Source of the DNA: Edolisoma coerulescens
Taxonomy: Eukaryota > Chordata > Aves > Passeriformes > Campephagidae
Direction: 5' to 3'
Assembly: GCA_013397115.1 (NCBI GenBank)
Contig: VWZW01000522.1
Span: 992,001-1,056,000 of the forward strand
Length of the DNA: 64,000 bases
The position numbers and the translations under genes were made by a program. Below the pieces are notes generated by a model. That model was given only the letters and a program-made list of their open reading frames with translations, was not told where the DNA came from and did no database searches. Shown in pieces: positions 12,801-24,600 of the stretch; position 1 is the first letter of the stretch; each line of letters begins with the position of its first letter.

Positions 12801-15800
12801 GCACTTGGGGAAGACAACACCACTTTTCAGTTTTAGGGACAATGAAACCCTTGAGCAGATTACACTGGAGACAGCTGAGAAAGTAAAAAACTCAGAGTCA
12901 GTAATAGGACCACAGGAAATTGCTTAGTCTTTGCTGTTCCTTACATTTATTAAAAAAACTATATAGAGTTTACTGGCTCCAACACTCATTTCAGTAGAAG
13001 ATACTAAGGTAGAATAGAGAACTTGTGCTTCTTTTTCAGTTTAAACAGTTGTGATTTTTTATTCTCTTCTCTCCACTATCATCAGCATAGCCTTCTTTTT
13101 CAATTAACACTCTCACATTTTTGGGATGATCAGTTACCACGGCTGCAAAGATCAGAGTCTGTCTTACGTTCTGTTATTGCTAGAGCTTAAAAAACACACA
13201 ATAGTCAAATAAAGGAATGCAAAAGAAGGAAAAGGAATCCTACTAATATTTTCTATTCAACTCTCCCCATTCCAGGACTCATGGGTTTACTGCTGATTTA
13301 CACTTCCATAGAAAAACGTAGCACATGGTAAGTTAAACAGGATGAGGAAATAGAGAATATAATGGAAGCAAATTAATGAAAATCAATAGTTTTGAAGACA
13401 AAACTGCATTGACGATAAAGCTTATGGGGTTTACACAACTCGAGTGATTTCACTGTTTCATATTAGAAAATTAGACAACATTTTCAATACAGTGTTCTTT
13501 CAAGTGTGTAGCTTAAAAGATCGCCTTCCTAGTTTAATCAAATTTCAAATAAACAATAATGAATAATTATTAACTATATTGCAGGCACCATCAGCAAGGG
13601 ATAAAATGTGCCTTGATCAGGACTTCTCAGGTTCTCTCAACCCCTCCTCCACAGAGCAGAGAGGCAAAGCAAGCCCCGCCTCACACACCAAGGATTATCT
13701 GGTAACCCAACAGAGGCAGACAATTGGTTTGGACAATGTCTCTCCAATATTAGATGTGGAACTCTTCTTGTCTAGTTTTAGACACAAAGTCCCAATTCAC
13801 AATTCTAGTCTTCCCTTGTTATCAGTGAATGGAAGAACTGGCCCTCCAGAAGACAATTCAGCAGGTCTCAGACATATCTGAGACCCTTCAAAGGGCTGCC
13901 TGTGTTATTCTGTTTTTCCCCACTGTCTACAGAGGCAGCCTAACGTCACTCACACTTGACACCAACTCTTCCCTGGCATCCCAGGTTAGACATCTTACAA
14001 CATATCCCATTCTTTCCTCAAGCAGTGTTGGCTAAGATTCCACAGCCTCAGCTTCTTGGCACCTCTGAAGGAAAGCCAAGTTCCGCAGGTGGAGCTGAAC
14101 ACAAGCATCACCAACTCCAATGGCTTCCAGAGAGGGCAATGCAAACACATAAAAGAGTGTTTCTTTAAAAAAAGAAAAATTTAAATTTTTTTTAAAAATT
14201 TAAAAGGCACTATTCAGATAGCAACTTTTGTAAAAGTGAAAGCTTCACATTAGTATGAAAACCTAATAGCCTGGCTCTGTAAACACTTAAACAGGTATTT
14301 CAGCAGAAAATCTCACGCCTTGAAAATGAAAATGTATGCAAATGTTTGAAGAAATAAAGTCTACAGTTTTTGTCTTGGTTTGGTTGTTTTTTAAAGCAAC
14401 GTCATTCAAAAGAATTACTTTGCTTTCTAACAAAGGAGATGGTTCTACAACTTCACAGTAGCATCCAATACATCAATAACAAACAATTTTTCATACTGAA
14501 GCTGGGACAAGGCACATCATACCATTAAGTCACACAGAAGTAAAAGTCCATGCTGGCACTTGGGCTTAAAAAGTTCAGATTTCTGGAGCACAGCATCAGT
14601 TTCTGTCCCATGTTCCTTCCTAGGTCCTGAGACTTCAAAATTCCAACATTTGAAAGAGGAATAACTAAGACAAATTGTCTTCAAAACCCTAATGTGATTT
14701 AAAAACACTGTCCGTGAAAGACAAAGACCGAGGAGAGGTTGTGCTTCACAGATCTTCTAAGACCTTTAGCACCACCACCCACTCCCTCCTCTCCCGACCA
14801 GCTAGCCCCTTCCCCCATGAATTCTAATTATAGTTTCTTCATTAAATCTTCTGAAGACCCGTGTTAAAAGGGTAGGACTTAATCTAACTTATACTCTTAC
14901 TGGCCCTCTAAGAAACAAATTTTCAGAATATGGAGATATACACTATAAATCCTTTATTCCCTCCATGTAATAAAAGATAGACCACATATACAAGGATCTG
15001 AAAGAACAGATTATATTAACACCTGCTACATGGAGAAGCAACCAAAACAAAAAAATGAAATACATTTAACATCTTCACTGCATCAAATACATGGCACAGG
15101 AGATCAAACACTTTAGTACCAAACTCATAAGAGAGTTTGTCCTGCTGGCTACAAAGAAAATCCATTGTCAGGTATTTAACCAATTCAGCCTAATTTTCTG
15201 ACACCATAGCTGGAAGGCAGAAGAGAAAAGTTGAGCTATTCAAGGAAGTCTAGTGCTTCAAATACATTCAGAAGCTTTAAAGGAAGACTTAAAAATATTC
15301 AGTACGCTTTACGTTAGACTCGTATGTTAGTTTCTTGCCTATTTTAGGCATACAGTCTCCTCAATTCTCCATTCAGACATTTAAAAAAGACTTAGATGCA
15401 TGCCTCTAATAGTACAGCAAAGTAGTTTGGGCTTGGTTCCAATTTCACCAGGAGCAAAGACATTCACAGCAGAGATAATCCATACTTCAGGGTTATTTGA
15501 TTCCTTTTACAGCTCCTTGAGAAGTGGAAGTCAAGCTACATGATTATAATGACAAAACAAAGGGAAAAATGTAAAGGTGTCTCCTAGCACAGGATATAAT
15601 ACAAGAACGAACAAGTATTAAAATGATGCCATAAATAATTATTCACAGCGCTTTCCTCTTTTACATAAAGACAGATCAAGAAGTGCAATGTTACAGTAGC
15701 CAATGCATTCACTAATTAAACAAAAAGCAGCAACCAAAAAAATTCAGAAAACAGTATTCACCTATAATGCCAAAGTGTCACTACATGTCCTTCTTCAATC

Positions 15801-17576
15801 GAAATAATTACTGACTATGCACTGAATAACCACTATGACTGGCTATGTAGTTCAATCTGAAGTTTTAAATTTACCTAATACAATAATGGTTTTATGCAAT
15901 AGTCCTGAAGCCACTACTCCAATTTTATTGCCCATTTGTAATCTTTGCAATTGAATTTAGCACTCAGTTGTTTACCTACTAATATTCTTCATGAGATAGA
16001 AGAAGTGGACTTCACTGGCAGACTATGTATTTTCAGACATTTTTACTAGTATTACTCTTCCTCCTCCCCTCCCTTTTACATTACAAGTTTCTTGAATATT
16101 CCTTAAAGCTCTACAGCTACCACCAAGTTATTTTGTCCTTGAAGACATTCACAGCATTTCTCTTCCATCGGCAAATACATACACTTCATCTTCAGCTAAA
16201 TTTTTTTTCATTGAATTGCATGAATTACCTTAACAGTATTCTGCAAGTACAGTCCAAGTCCACAACCATCCACAATAAATTCAAATTATCCTGACTGGAG
16301 TCTTTCCAAATGCAACTAGCTTTGCTGTATGGGAAGGCCTTTGATGTTCACATCAAATAACCTTCAAATTGTTCAACAACAACAATCATCAACTCTTTGT
16401 CTTGATGAATAAACCCTGTGAAAATGTGCCCATGAATGTCGTGGACTATACATGTTTTTAAGTGACAAGATACAAACCACAATGTGGGGGTGATTCTACT
16501 GAAAATGTAAGGTCTGTCAACTCATAAAATCAAGATGGATACTAAAATGAAAGAACGGAAGGTATCTGCCAAACTATATAACTTTTTAAAAAAGGTATTA
16601 TTCCTATATTTTCCTTAATATTTTACAGATGTTGAAGTTACAATTATTAAAGCGCAGAGGTTAAGAGTGCATTCAGCTCACAACTCCTTAATACACATGT
16701 ACAAAATCTATCAAAGACATAATCTAATGCTAGCCTGAATAATCTGATTGAACAGTAAATAAATCAGAACAAAGCCCAAAACTTTCTGAATCACCTAGAG
16801 GTATCTCTTATCAAGAGAGATCACCCATCTGACAGTTCTTCCATGTTTAGAACAGACAAGACCTTTCACAAGACCCAACAAAACCACACTATAACATGCA
16901 GAGAGGCAGCGTGCACACAGAATTCTCCTTTCCACTGTCATCAGATCATCAAAGGGACATTTACAGTGCGATTTTTGCCAGTACTGTGTTCCCCGCACAG
17001 AGCTTGGCTCGCACGGTCTCCCGACTTGCAGCTTGCACAGAGAGCGAGCGGTCAGTACAGCACGGGAAGCACAGAACCTGCCTATCTGCCACCAAGAAAG
17101 ACGGGTGAAAGAGAGTTTAAGGGCTTCTGGATACTTGGAACTCCACTAGTTACAACATTCAGCAGCCGCAACGATCCATCAGATTCTGCAGAGGCACCCT
17201 TCTTACTGCAGGAGAGCGTAGTGATTTGTTAATTGTAAGTTTCGAAAGGACAAATAGAGAGGAGAAACTTGCGGGAACACGCGCGGAGTTTCTCTCGCGC
17301 TAACCTGTTCAAAAGACAGCTGCATGCACGCTGCGTGGAATCAGCACAAATTTGAGGCAAAGCGAAAGCATCACAGGTAACGCACGGGGAAGGCAAGAGC
17401 CCAAAGTAGAACCCCCCCGGAACACCAGCCTTGCCCCGCTGTTCGTTTCTAATTGAGGACGGCAGCGGACAATTCTCGCCCAGGTGCCGGGGAGCGGGAC
17501 CCGCTGCCAGGGCGCCTTCCCACGGCTCTGGGAAAGGCGGGATCTGATTTCGAGCATCTGGAAAGCGGGCACTGAC
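12801..17576. other. Presumed HS6ST3 intron 1, proximal part
   Basis: This is the intron DNA next to the HS6ST3 donor. It holds an AT palindrome near 14179-14205 and becomes more GC-rich from about 16980 toward the exon. No second exon or RNA gene was recognised. Confidence 0.45.
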
Positions 17577-17861
17577 CTGAGGGTGCGGTTGCCGGCGCAG
17601 CCGCGGCGCTCCATGGCGGCGGGCACGCAGCTGGTGAGCTCGGTCCAGTCGGCGTGCAGCCCGCAGCTCCAGCCGGTGGAGAAGCGGGAGAAGAGCCAGG
17701 TGTCCTTGTCGCCGCCCGGGCGGTGGCAGGCGCACTTCTTCTGCCCGGCCCGGCAGTAGCAGGGCTGCTCCAGATGGATGTTGCGCACCAGGTGCCGCCC
17801 GAAGGTGGTGCCGCCCGTCTTCTGGATGTGGAGGAAGACGATCACGTCGCGGCCCCGCATG
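17577..17861 (-). CDS. HS6ST3: Heparan-sulfate 6-O-sulfotransferase 3, exon 1 (partial)
   Basis: This is the 3' part of a first coding exon, about 95 codons, cut at its upstream side by the N gap. The family transfers sulfate from PAPS to the 6-O position of glucosamine in heparan sulfate; it is a type II Golgi membrane enzyme. The translation has the 5'-phosphosulfate-binding loop HIQKTGGTTFGRHLV. After that come the Cys-rich segment EQPCYCRAGQKKCACHRPG and the conserved WLFSRFSTGWSCGLHADW. The exon ends ...NRTL-AG and is followed on the minus strand by the donor GTCAGT (17571-17576). In human HS6STs the next residues would be RNFYYIT in exon 2, outside the window. HS6ST1 and HS6ST2 share these motifs; HS6ST3 is chosen because UGGT2 is next door in opposite orientation, as in human. 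The in-frame ATG at 17858-17860 is internal, not the start. One residue is extra after HRPG compared with human paralogues. Confidence 0.9.
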
Positions 17862-18378
17862 NNNNNNNNNNNNNNNNNNNNNNNNNNNNNNNNNNNNNNN
17901 NNNNNNNNNNNNNNNNNNNNNNNNNNNNNNNNNNNNNNNNNNNNNNNNNNNNNNNNNNNNNNNNNNNNNNNNNNNNNNNNNNNNNNNNNNNNNNNNNNNN
18001 NNNNNNNNNNNNNNNNNNNNNNNNNNNNNNNNNNNNNNNNNNNNNNNNNNNNNNNNNNNNNNNNNNNNNNNNNNNNNNNNNNNNNNNNNNNNNNNNNNNN
18101 NNNNNNNNNNNNNNNNNNNNNNNNNNNNNNNNNNNNNNNNNNNNNNNNNNNNNNNNNNNNNNNNNNNNNNNNNNNNNNNNNNNNNNNNNNNNNNNNNNNN
18201 NNNNNNNNNNNNNNNNNNNNNNNNNNNNNNNNNNNNNNNNNNNNNNNNNNNNNNNNNNNNNNNNNNNNNNNNNNNNNNNNNNNNNNNNNNNNNNNNNNNN
18301 NNNNNNNNNNNNNNNNNNNNNNNNNNNNNNNNNNNNNNNNNNNNNNNNNNNNNNNNNNNNNNNNNNNNNNNNNNNNNN
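17862..18378. other. Assembly gap (517 N)
   Basis: A run of 517 unknown bases between HS6ST3 coding sequence and its CCAAT/GC-box upstream DNA. Vertebrate HS6ST3 has roughly 140 residues before the GRDVIVF motif (cytoplasmic tail, membrane anchor, acidic/proline-rich stem), which needs about 420-430 bases. The gap is therefore about the right size to hide the start codon, membrane anchor and perhaps some 5' UTR. High GC is the likely cause of the gap. Confidence 0.95.
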
Positions 18379-18690
18379 AGCAGCCAATGAGGGGGCGGGG
18401 GCGGAGCGTCAGGCAGCCAATGGGACGGGCCGGGGGAGCAGGCAGGGGAGCGGGGCTCCCTTGAACTCCTCATTTGCCGTCACTTTCCCGTACGGGGCGG
18501 AGGTGCGGTATCGGCCGCGGTTTCGCGTCCGTGATTCTAACCTCAAGTGTTCCGTACAAGGAGGTGGGACAACACCGACCACCCCGCAGATTAACTGATT
18601 GTAGATTAACTGGTCCGCGGCGCTGCTGGTCCTTGCGCTCTTCAAAGCACAAAGTCCCAAACGATGAAGGCACTTTGCAGAACACTTTTG
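18379..18690 (-). promoter_or_regulatory. HS6ST3: Probable HS6ST3 promoter/5' region (CpG-rich)
   Basis: GC-rich, CpG-rich DNA directly upstream of the hidden HS6ST3 start. It has CCAAT motifs at 18384-18388 and 18417-18421, both inside AGCCAATG contexts. GC boxes (GGGGGCGGGGGCGG, about 18391-18404) lie between them. This is a typical TATA-less promoter composition. The transcription start itself may lie here or inside the gap. A short direct repeat (AGATTAACTG, about 18588 and 18602) marks the distal side. Confidence 0.6.
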
Positions 18691-21600
18691 CCTCCCCGAG
18701 GCGATAACATCGGTTCCCCAGCAGCTGCTCCATTAAAATTTCAAAAGGTTACTTTTCAATCCCTCTCATGTATTTACAACAATCCACATCCTGAAACTCT
18801 GTGGTTTTCCCCACTGAAAATTACACTTTTTTTAATAGACATTCAAATCTTTAGCCCGTAGATCACACTTAGCTGAATTTTGCCCAAAAAAAACCCCACT
18901 GTTTTGTCTGCAGTGTGTTGCCCATAATGTTAAAAGCCTGTTACAAACACTTCATATCCAAAACCAAGCCTCATATGGCTTCTGGATTACAATATATTAA
19001 TATGCAAAGCATTTTGTGTTAGAACTGATTGCACATCTCGCTTATTTAATTACAGAATGGCTTTATTTACTGAGGGATTAATTAGATATCTGACAGTGCT
19101 AAAGCAACTTTTTTTCTCAACTCTAAAGACAGCTTCACCTCTGCAAGGCTGATAACAGAAGAGCAGTGCTTTCCCATGGGACCACTTAACTTTAGAACTT
19201 ACAAAAACAGACAAATGTATTTTAAACTGAAGATTTTTATATAGAAACCAAGAGTACTTGGACTTTTTAGGGTAGAGTATCTGCTCCCATTAAAGCTTGC
19301 CAGAAATCATAGAAATTATCAGAAAATGTTCTAAATAGAAGGAGCTAAAACTGTAAATGTTGTGAGGTGTCCATAAGAACAACAGCCTACACCAACCACC
19401 TTCAAACATCTACCACACATGCATGCACGTTCCCAGCATCCCATAGTAGTGTTATGGTATTACACTAGTAAATCCGAGAGGGGCAAATTTTTGGGTCTTG
19501 CCAAAACATGAAAAGAGATGATGCACTTCTACCTTCAGTGAAATTTTTTAAAGGAAAACACCATGGGTTACCTGGTGAAATTCACCCTTGTACCACCATG
19601 CACCATGGCACTGGAAGTCCTTTCCTCCTTTGGAAGAATTCAGAGTCTGGTGTCAAACAAACCTATATAGTCTTCTTCTAATGGCAAGAGGTGTGCACTC
19701 ACTGACTCTTATCAAAGTAGACAACAGCTTTTTTGCTGTGAAAAATCATGGTGTTCTTTGCCAGCACAAGCAGCAGAGCACCCATCTCTCTAGGGAGACC
19801 AGACTCTCTTCTCTGCTTTGGCCACCACTGTGTTCACCTGCTTTCAGACTCCCTGTACCTCCAAAGCACGGACTTAGTGAGGTTGCCTTTTAACCTCTCT
19901 CTTTTACTAGGTGAGACAAAGCCGGTCCCAGAGAAATTTAAATATTTATATGTGTAAGATACAGAAGCATTTTGTTCTCTTCCCAGCCTATTCACTACTT
20001 AACAAGCAATATGGCTAAATTCATTTGAAATAAAAGTGCTGCTAAAGGATTTACACTCAAGCATCTCTTATGATGCTTTTAGCATGATACAGAAATGTTA
20101 TTATAATTTAAGATTTTCTCATTAAATACCATATTGTTAACACTGTACCTTCATCTCCATGAAAAGGAGCTCAAAACTAAAGTTGCTTAACAGAGAAACC
20201 CTCAATTTCAGTAGAATTTTAAATTCTTATTTATTTAAACTTACTCAAGACAGTTACTGATCCATGAAGGCTGGTAAAAAAAAAAAAAACCTTAATGGAA
20301 TGGATGTACAAGAGAAGTAAAAATATTTCTAATGAGGTTTAGCTGAAAAACTTGACTTTTAAAGGGTTCTCCTTTTTCTGAAACTAGAAGAAGTTACTTG
20401 CAGTGCCACATGAATCAATGTGTTTATGCAGCTTTCAAAGGCAAGCTTTTACTTACGAATTTGAATGCTCTTAAATGACGGTCTGTGGACCACACTTTAT
20501 GTAGTCACATCCCACAGCACAACCAACAATGTAGAGTTTTCATTTGGTAGTATTTTATGTTCTCCTTATAGAGGCCCACGTTACTGTGCAAGTCCCTGTG
20601 GGATTAAGTTCTAATAAAATCATTTAGCTTCTTTGCAAATCCGTGGCTGTAACTCCTTAGCATCAATGAAGCAATGAAAAGGGTCATTTTGAAAACAGTC
20701 GTGTTCCTATTGATTTAATGGGATCATGACTGGGTTCAAAATGAAGCCCTAGAAATTGCAAACATTGCTCAATCACAACATTTTCCCTTTCAAACGTAAC
20801 TCATCTCTAAATCTCCAATGAGGCTTTAACTACAAGGAAAATCCAAAGTCAGTTACAAGCTAGTTTTGAGATACTCCTACAAAATCAATGCAGTTTCTGT
20901 GGATTTCACAGTAAAACAGTCACATGTAAGACTTAGGATTCTCTTATTTTTTACATAATAATTCTTCAAGATCCTATGCTGTCAGCAGATATCTCAAAGT
21001 TCACCAAGCATTCAAATAAAATAAACCTGAAATGGCCTATTTCTCATGACAATTTCAGGCAGAATACCTTCACCTGTTAGAATTTACATACCAAATCTAC
21101 CATTTCTACCAGAAACATGCTGACATGTAGAAGTGTGCCCAGAAAAATATTTTAGAATTCCAACACAGTGTGTCCCTTCTCCTTGCCAATTTCCAGGTAA
21201 CACTCAATACATTTTCCAAGTTGCTAAAAATAAAAATTGGTATTCTTACAATTTATTTAAAAGGATAAGACAGTATTGGCTAGTTTGAAGCAATGGGCAT
21301 GTGAAACAGTGTCAGTGCCAACATCAAGGTTCGTACAAAATGCATGACTAAGCAAGTGATATTATGAAGCACAGGTACAAAAACATGATTTCATTTAGCA
21401 ATTACCTGTCTGACAAGGTTAACATCTAATAGATCTGTTAATGTAAAACTAAAGTGACACCTACATCACACTGGTTTCTTTAAATTATTTATCACTGCTT
21501 GACCTGAGATGTTTCAATACTTGTAGCCAGTTGAGATTTCCAATAAACCAATTTTTCATCATGCAGCAAGTCCCAGGTGTTTCCCTTGTCACAAGGATAG

Positions 21601-24600
21601 AAATTGTTTAATTAATAAATGCATGCTAACTTCAGTCATTTGTCTGGGATTAATTTGTTTCAATGTTTTAAGCATAAACCTCCCTTATTTTCTGTCAGAT
21701 TAAATTCTAGCACTTATCAAACCTTCATTTCAAAGGCACACTGAGTGCCATATTCTTCCTTTTGAAATAATTCATGCATCACACTGCCAGCAGTCCTTCT
21801 TCTTGTAAAGTTGCAATTCAGCATAAGGCTTGTTACTTCACACTTCTCCTGCTTGCCATTCTTTTTCTGGATGTAATAGTTTTATTAAACCTATGACCAC
21901 CTTTAATTTCCTTTACTCAAAATGCAACCACTACAGAAACAATGTTTTCAATCAATGTCTCACATGTGCCAGTCCATATGCAGGAGATTCTGCAAGTCAT
22001 TCCTTACACCACATCGCTGCATGTTTTCCTTATGAGAGAAAGGATCAACTATATTATGCTTTGAGTAGTCATAACTCCACCTCTGTAAGACACTGACCTT
22101 GGACAACTGGAACATCATAAATTGCTTCCAACATTCTAGTATTTTTCTTTTTTTGTTCGTTTGCAACCATATAACTCGTCATAGAACTAATACAATATCT
22201 TTCAATACCTTTCTTAAAGTTAAAATTGTTGGGAAGGTAGTTTCCCAATAAAGGAACATATCTGAAAACTTTCAGCTACATTTTTTAGGTAATGCCAAAA
22301 CAAGATATTTAAAGGCAGATCTCCTTTCTACCAGGTAAACTTAGTCATCTTCTGTTCTTTCACTCCCGGTGTTTGCAACGGGGACATCTAGCAGAATAAA
22401 GAATGACCAAATGTTCTAACCATGTTTGGACGTGTGCCAACTAGCACTCTCCCAAACAACTCCTGGATATAATTTGGGAGTCAAACTATTCCAGAAAGCA
22501 TTTCCAGCCAGCACTAAGTGTCCAAGATTACAGCTTCAATGTAGGTCAGACCATGTCATGTTATTTGGCCTCAGTACCCAAGACAATTCCTGAACATGTT
22601 TAATTTACTAATGGAGACAACATTGCTGAGCATTTTTAGGTTACAATTTAAGCAAGAAAAATTTGTGTTCACTCTCTTGCCTTTTGTACTGTGGCATAAC
22701 CAAGTCACACTTACAAAACTCAGGTTGAAGTTACAGGGTGTTAGCTAGCAAAGAAAATCTCTGGCATGTAAGGCTGCATTTGGGCTTACTGGAGTCCACT
22801 GCCTAGACAATGGGGTAGGACTCAGGGAGCCTTGCTGGTATCCAGCTATAATCCCAACTGAACCAAGGACAATGCTGAGCTAATTAGCCAAAGGGCCTCT
22901 GGCTGCTGTTGCCAAAAGATGTGTGTGGCTTCATGATGTGGCCAGATAGAGTGGGTGAGTGGGAAGATACTTTGAGTGAAGTTAGAAATTATTGAAAGAT
23001 GCAATATCAAGTGACTAGCAGCAAAAAAACCTCCTGCACCAAAGGGAGAAAGCAAAGAGTATGAAATGCAGGCTGGTTTTTTTGTAATCCCAAACCCTAA
23101 ACACAGGGTGTTTGTGCATGCTATCTGCAACCAGAATCTGCAACATGAAGACAGCATGAGGAAAGCATTTCACAAGACACAGGAAATTGCTCTCTCATTT
23201 CTGCCCTGTGCATAGAAAAGTGTACTCACACATATTCCTTCCAGCCCTCAGCCTTCTGAATCCTGCAATATTCATGATGCAAACTCTAGAGTGCAGAGAA
23301 GCTTTTGGGTATTTATTACAGATCAAAGGCATGTCACCTGCACCACATCCACACTTATTTTTCCACATTTGAGTCCAAATGGAGATGCTTCACACTCAGT
23401 CACTCTGATAATCATAATGTGAAAGATATCGCTACTGCATTTTCATATGGTGTTTTGGTTTTCCTAGTAAAGAACAGTCCATCAGCCCGTGAAAAACTCC
23501 CTTGTTTAAAGATGAAGGTGTCCAAGAAGTCAACACCCAAGTTTTCACATTGCAGCTTCTCTCTGATCAGGGAGATTAATGCACAGAGAGATATGGCTCT
23601 TCTGGAATTGGTGCATGCTTCCTCCTGCCTAACAAAAACTAATATCCCTATCAACATTCCCACCAAGACCCCGAAACGGCTCATACAGCGACTTATAGGA
23701 AATGCAAGACTGTGTAATACTGCCACCTGGTGATAAGCGTCACAGAAGCATTTTCTTGCTTCTAGCATCACACAAAGGCTTTTGCTTCCTTTCAGGTGCC
23801 CTTAATTTGCAAGTTCCCATCAAACGTCACTTATCCAACTATCAGTTTATCTTGAGCACCTCTGCTTGTGCCTAAAAGCCAAATTACTAAGTTTTTAATT
23901 ACAAATTCAAAGTTTTGCAGGCCATATCTTGCCTTTTTTTTCAAGACAGATGTTTAGATATGGCATGGACAGACACTGCCTATCTTGATCCAAATCTGCA
24001 TCACAATTTTATATGAAGTCTAGGAACTTTAGGGTCTTCAGAGAAATAAATCTGAAGTAACAGTAGAAATGATCCACTAGATCTTCCCTCTCTCTCTCTC
24101 TTTTTTTTTTTTTTTTAATCTTTTCAGTCTTTGGGATGTGATGTAAAAATAAAAAAAAAATAAACACAAACAAACAAAAGGCAAAACCAAAAAGCCCCAA
24201 TAGAAACAACAAAAAAATCTTCCAAGAAGTTTCCCTCTCCAAGATGGAAAAAAAGATTTCTGTAGTACATGATCTCTGAGTCCTTCATCTGATCTCTGTG
24301 GGATACTGGTGAAAAATGAAGAAAAAACGTGGCAAACGGTAGATCAGGCTCAACTTCCAGCACCCCTATCTGGCTTTCACAGTTGTCTGCAAGTCTGAAC
24401 CTTTCTTTTATAACTGACCTCCAACTCCTTAGTGAAAATCACAGCAAGCTGAGAACTGCTATCGCTTTCTGCGTTGCTGCTATTTCGTACAAGACCTTTC
24501 TTGGATTCTTTTCAGAAAGCCAACCTGGACACTTCAAAGTTTAAATTCAAGAACTGCACTTTTTTAATGTGCTGCTATGAGAATTTTTAGAACAATTCAG

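Noticed and set aside
12451..12927. 158-codon plus-strand open frame
   Set aside because: Overlaps an old CR1 remnant; no domain, and composition typical of chance in AT-rich DNA.
17229..18473. 414-codon minus-strand open frame spanning the gap
   Set aside because: It is open only because N codons cannot be stops. The real HS6ST3 frame is a different one (HIQKTGGTTFGRHLV).
22846..23157. 103-codon minus-strand open frame
   Set aside because: No domain or conserved motif; within the number of such frames expected by chance.
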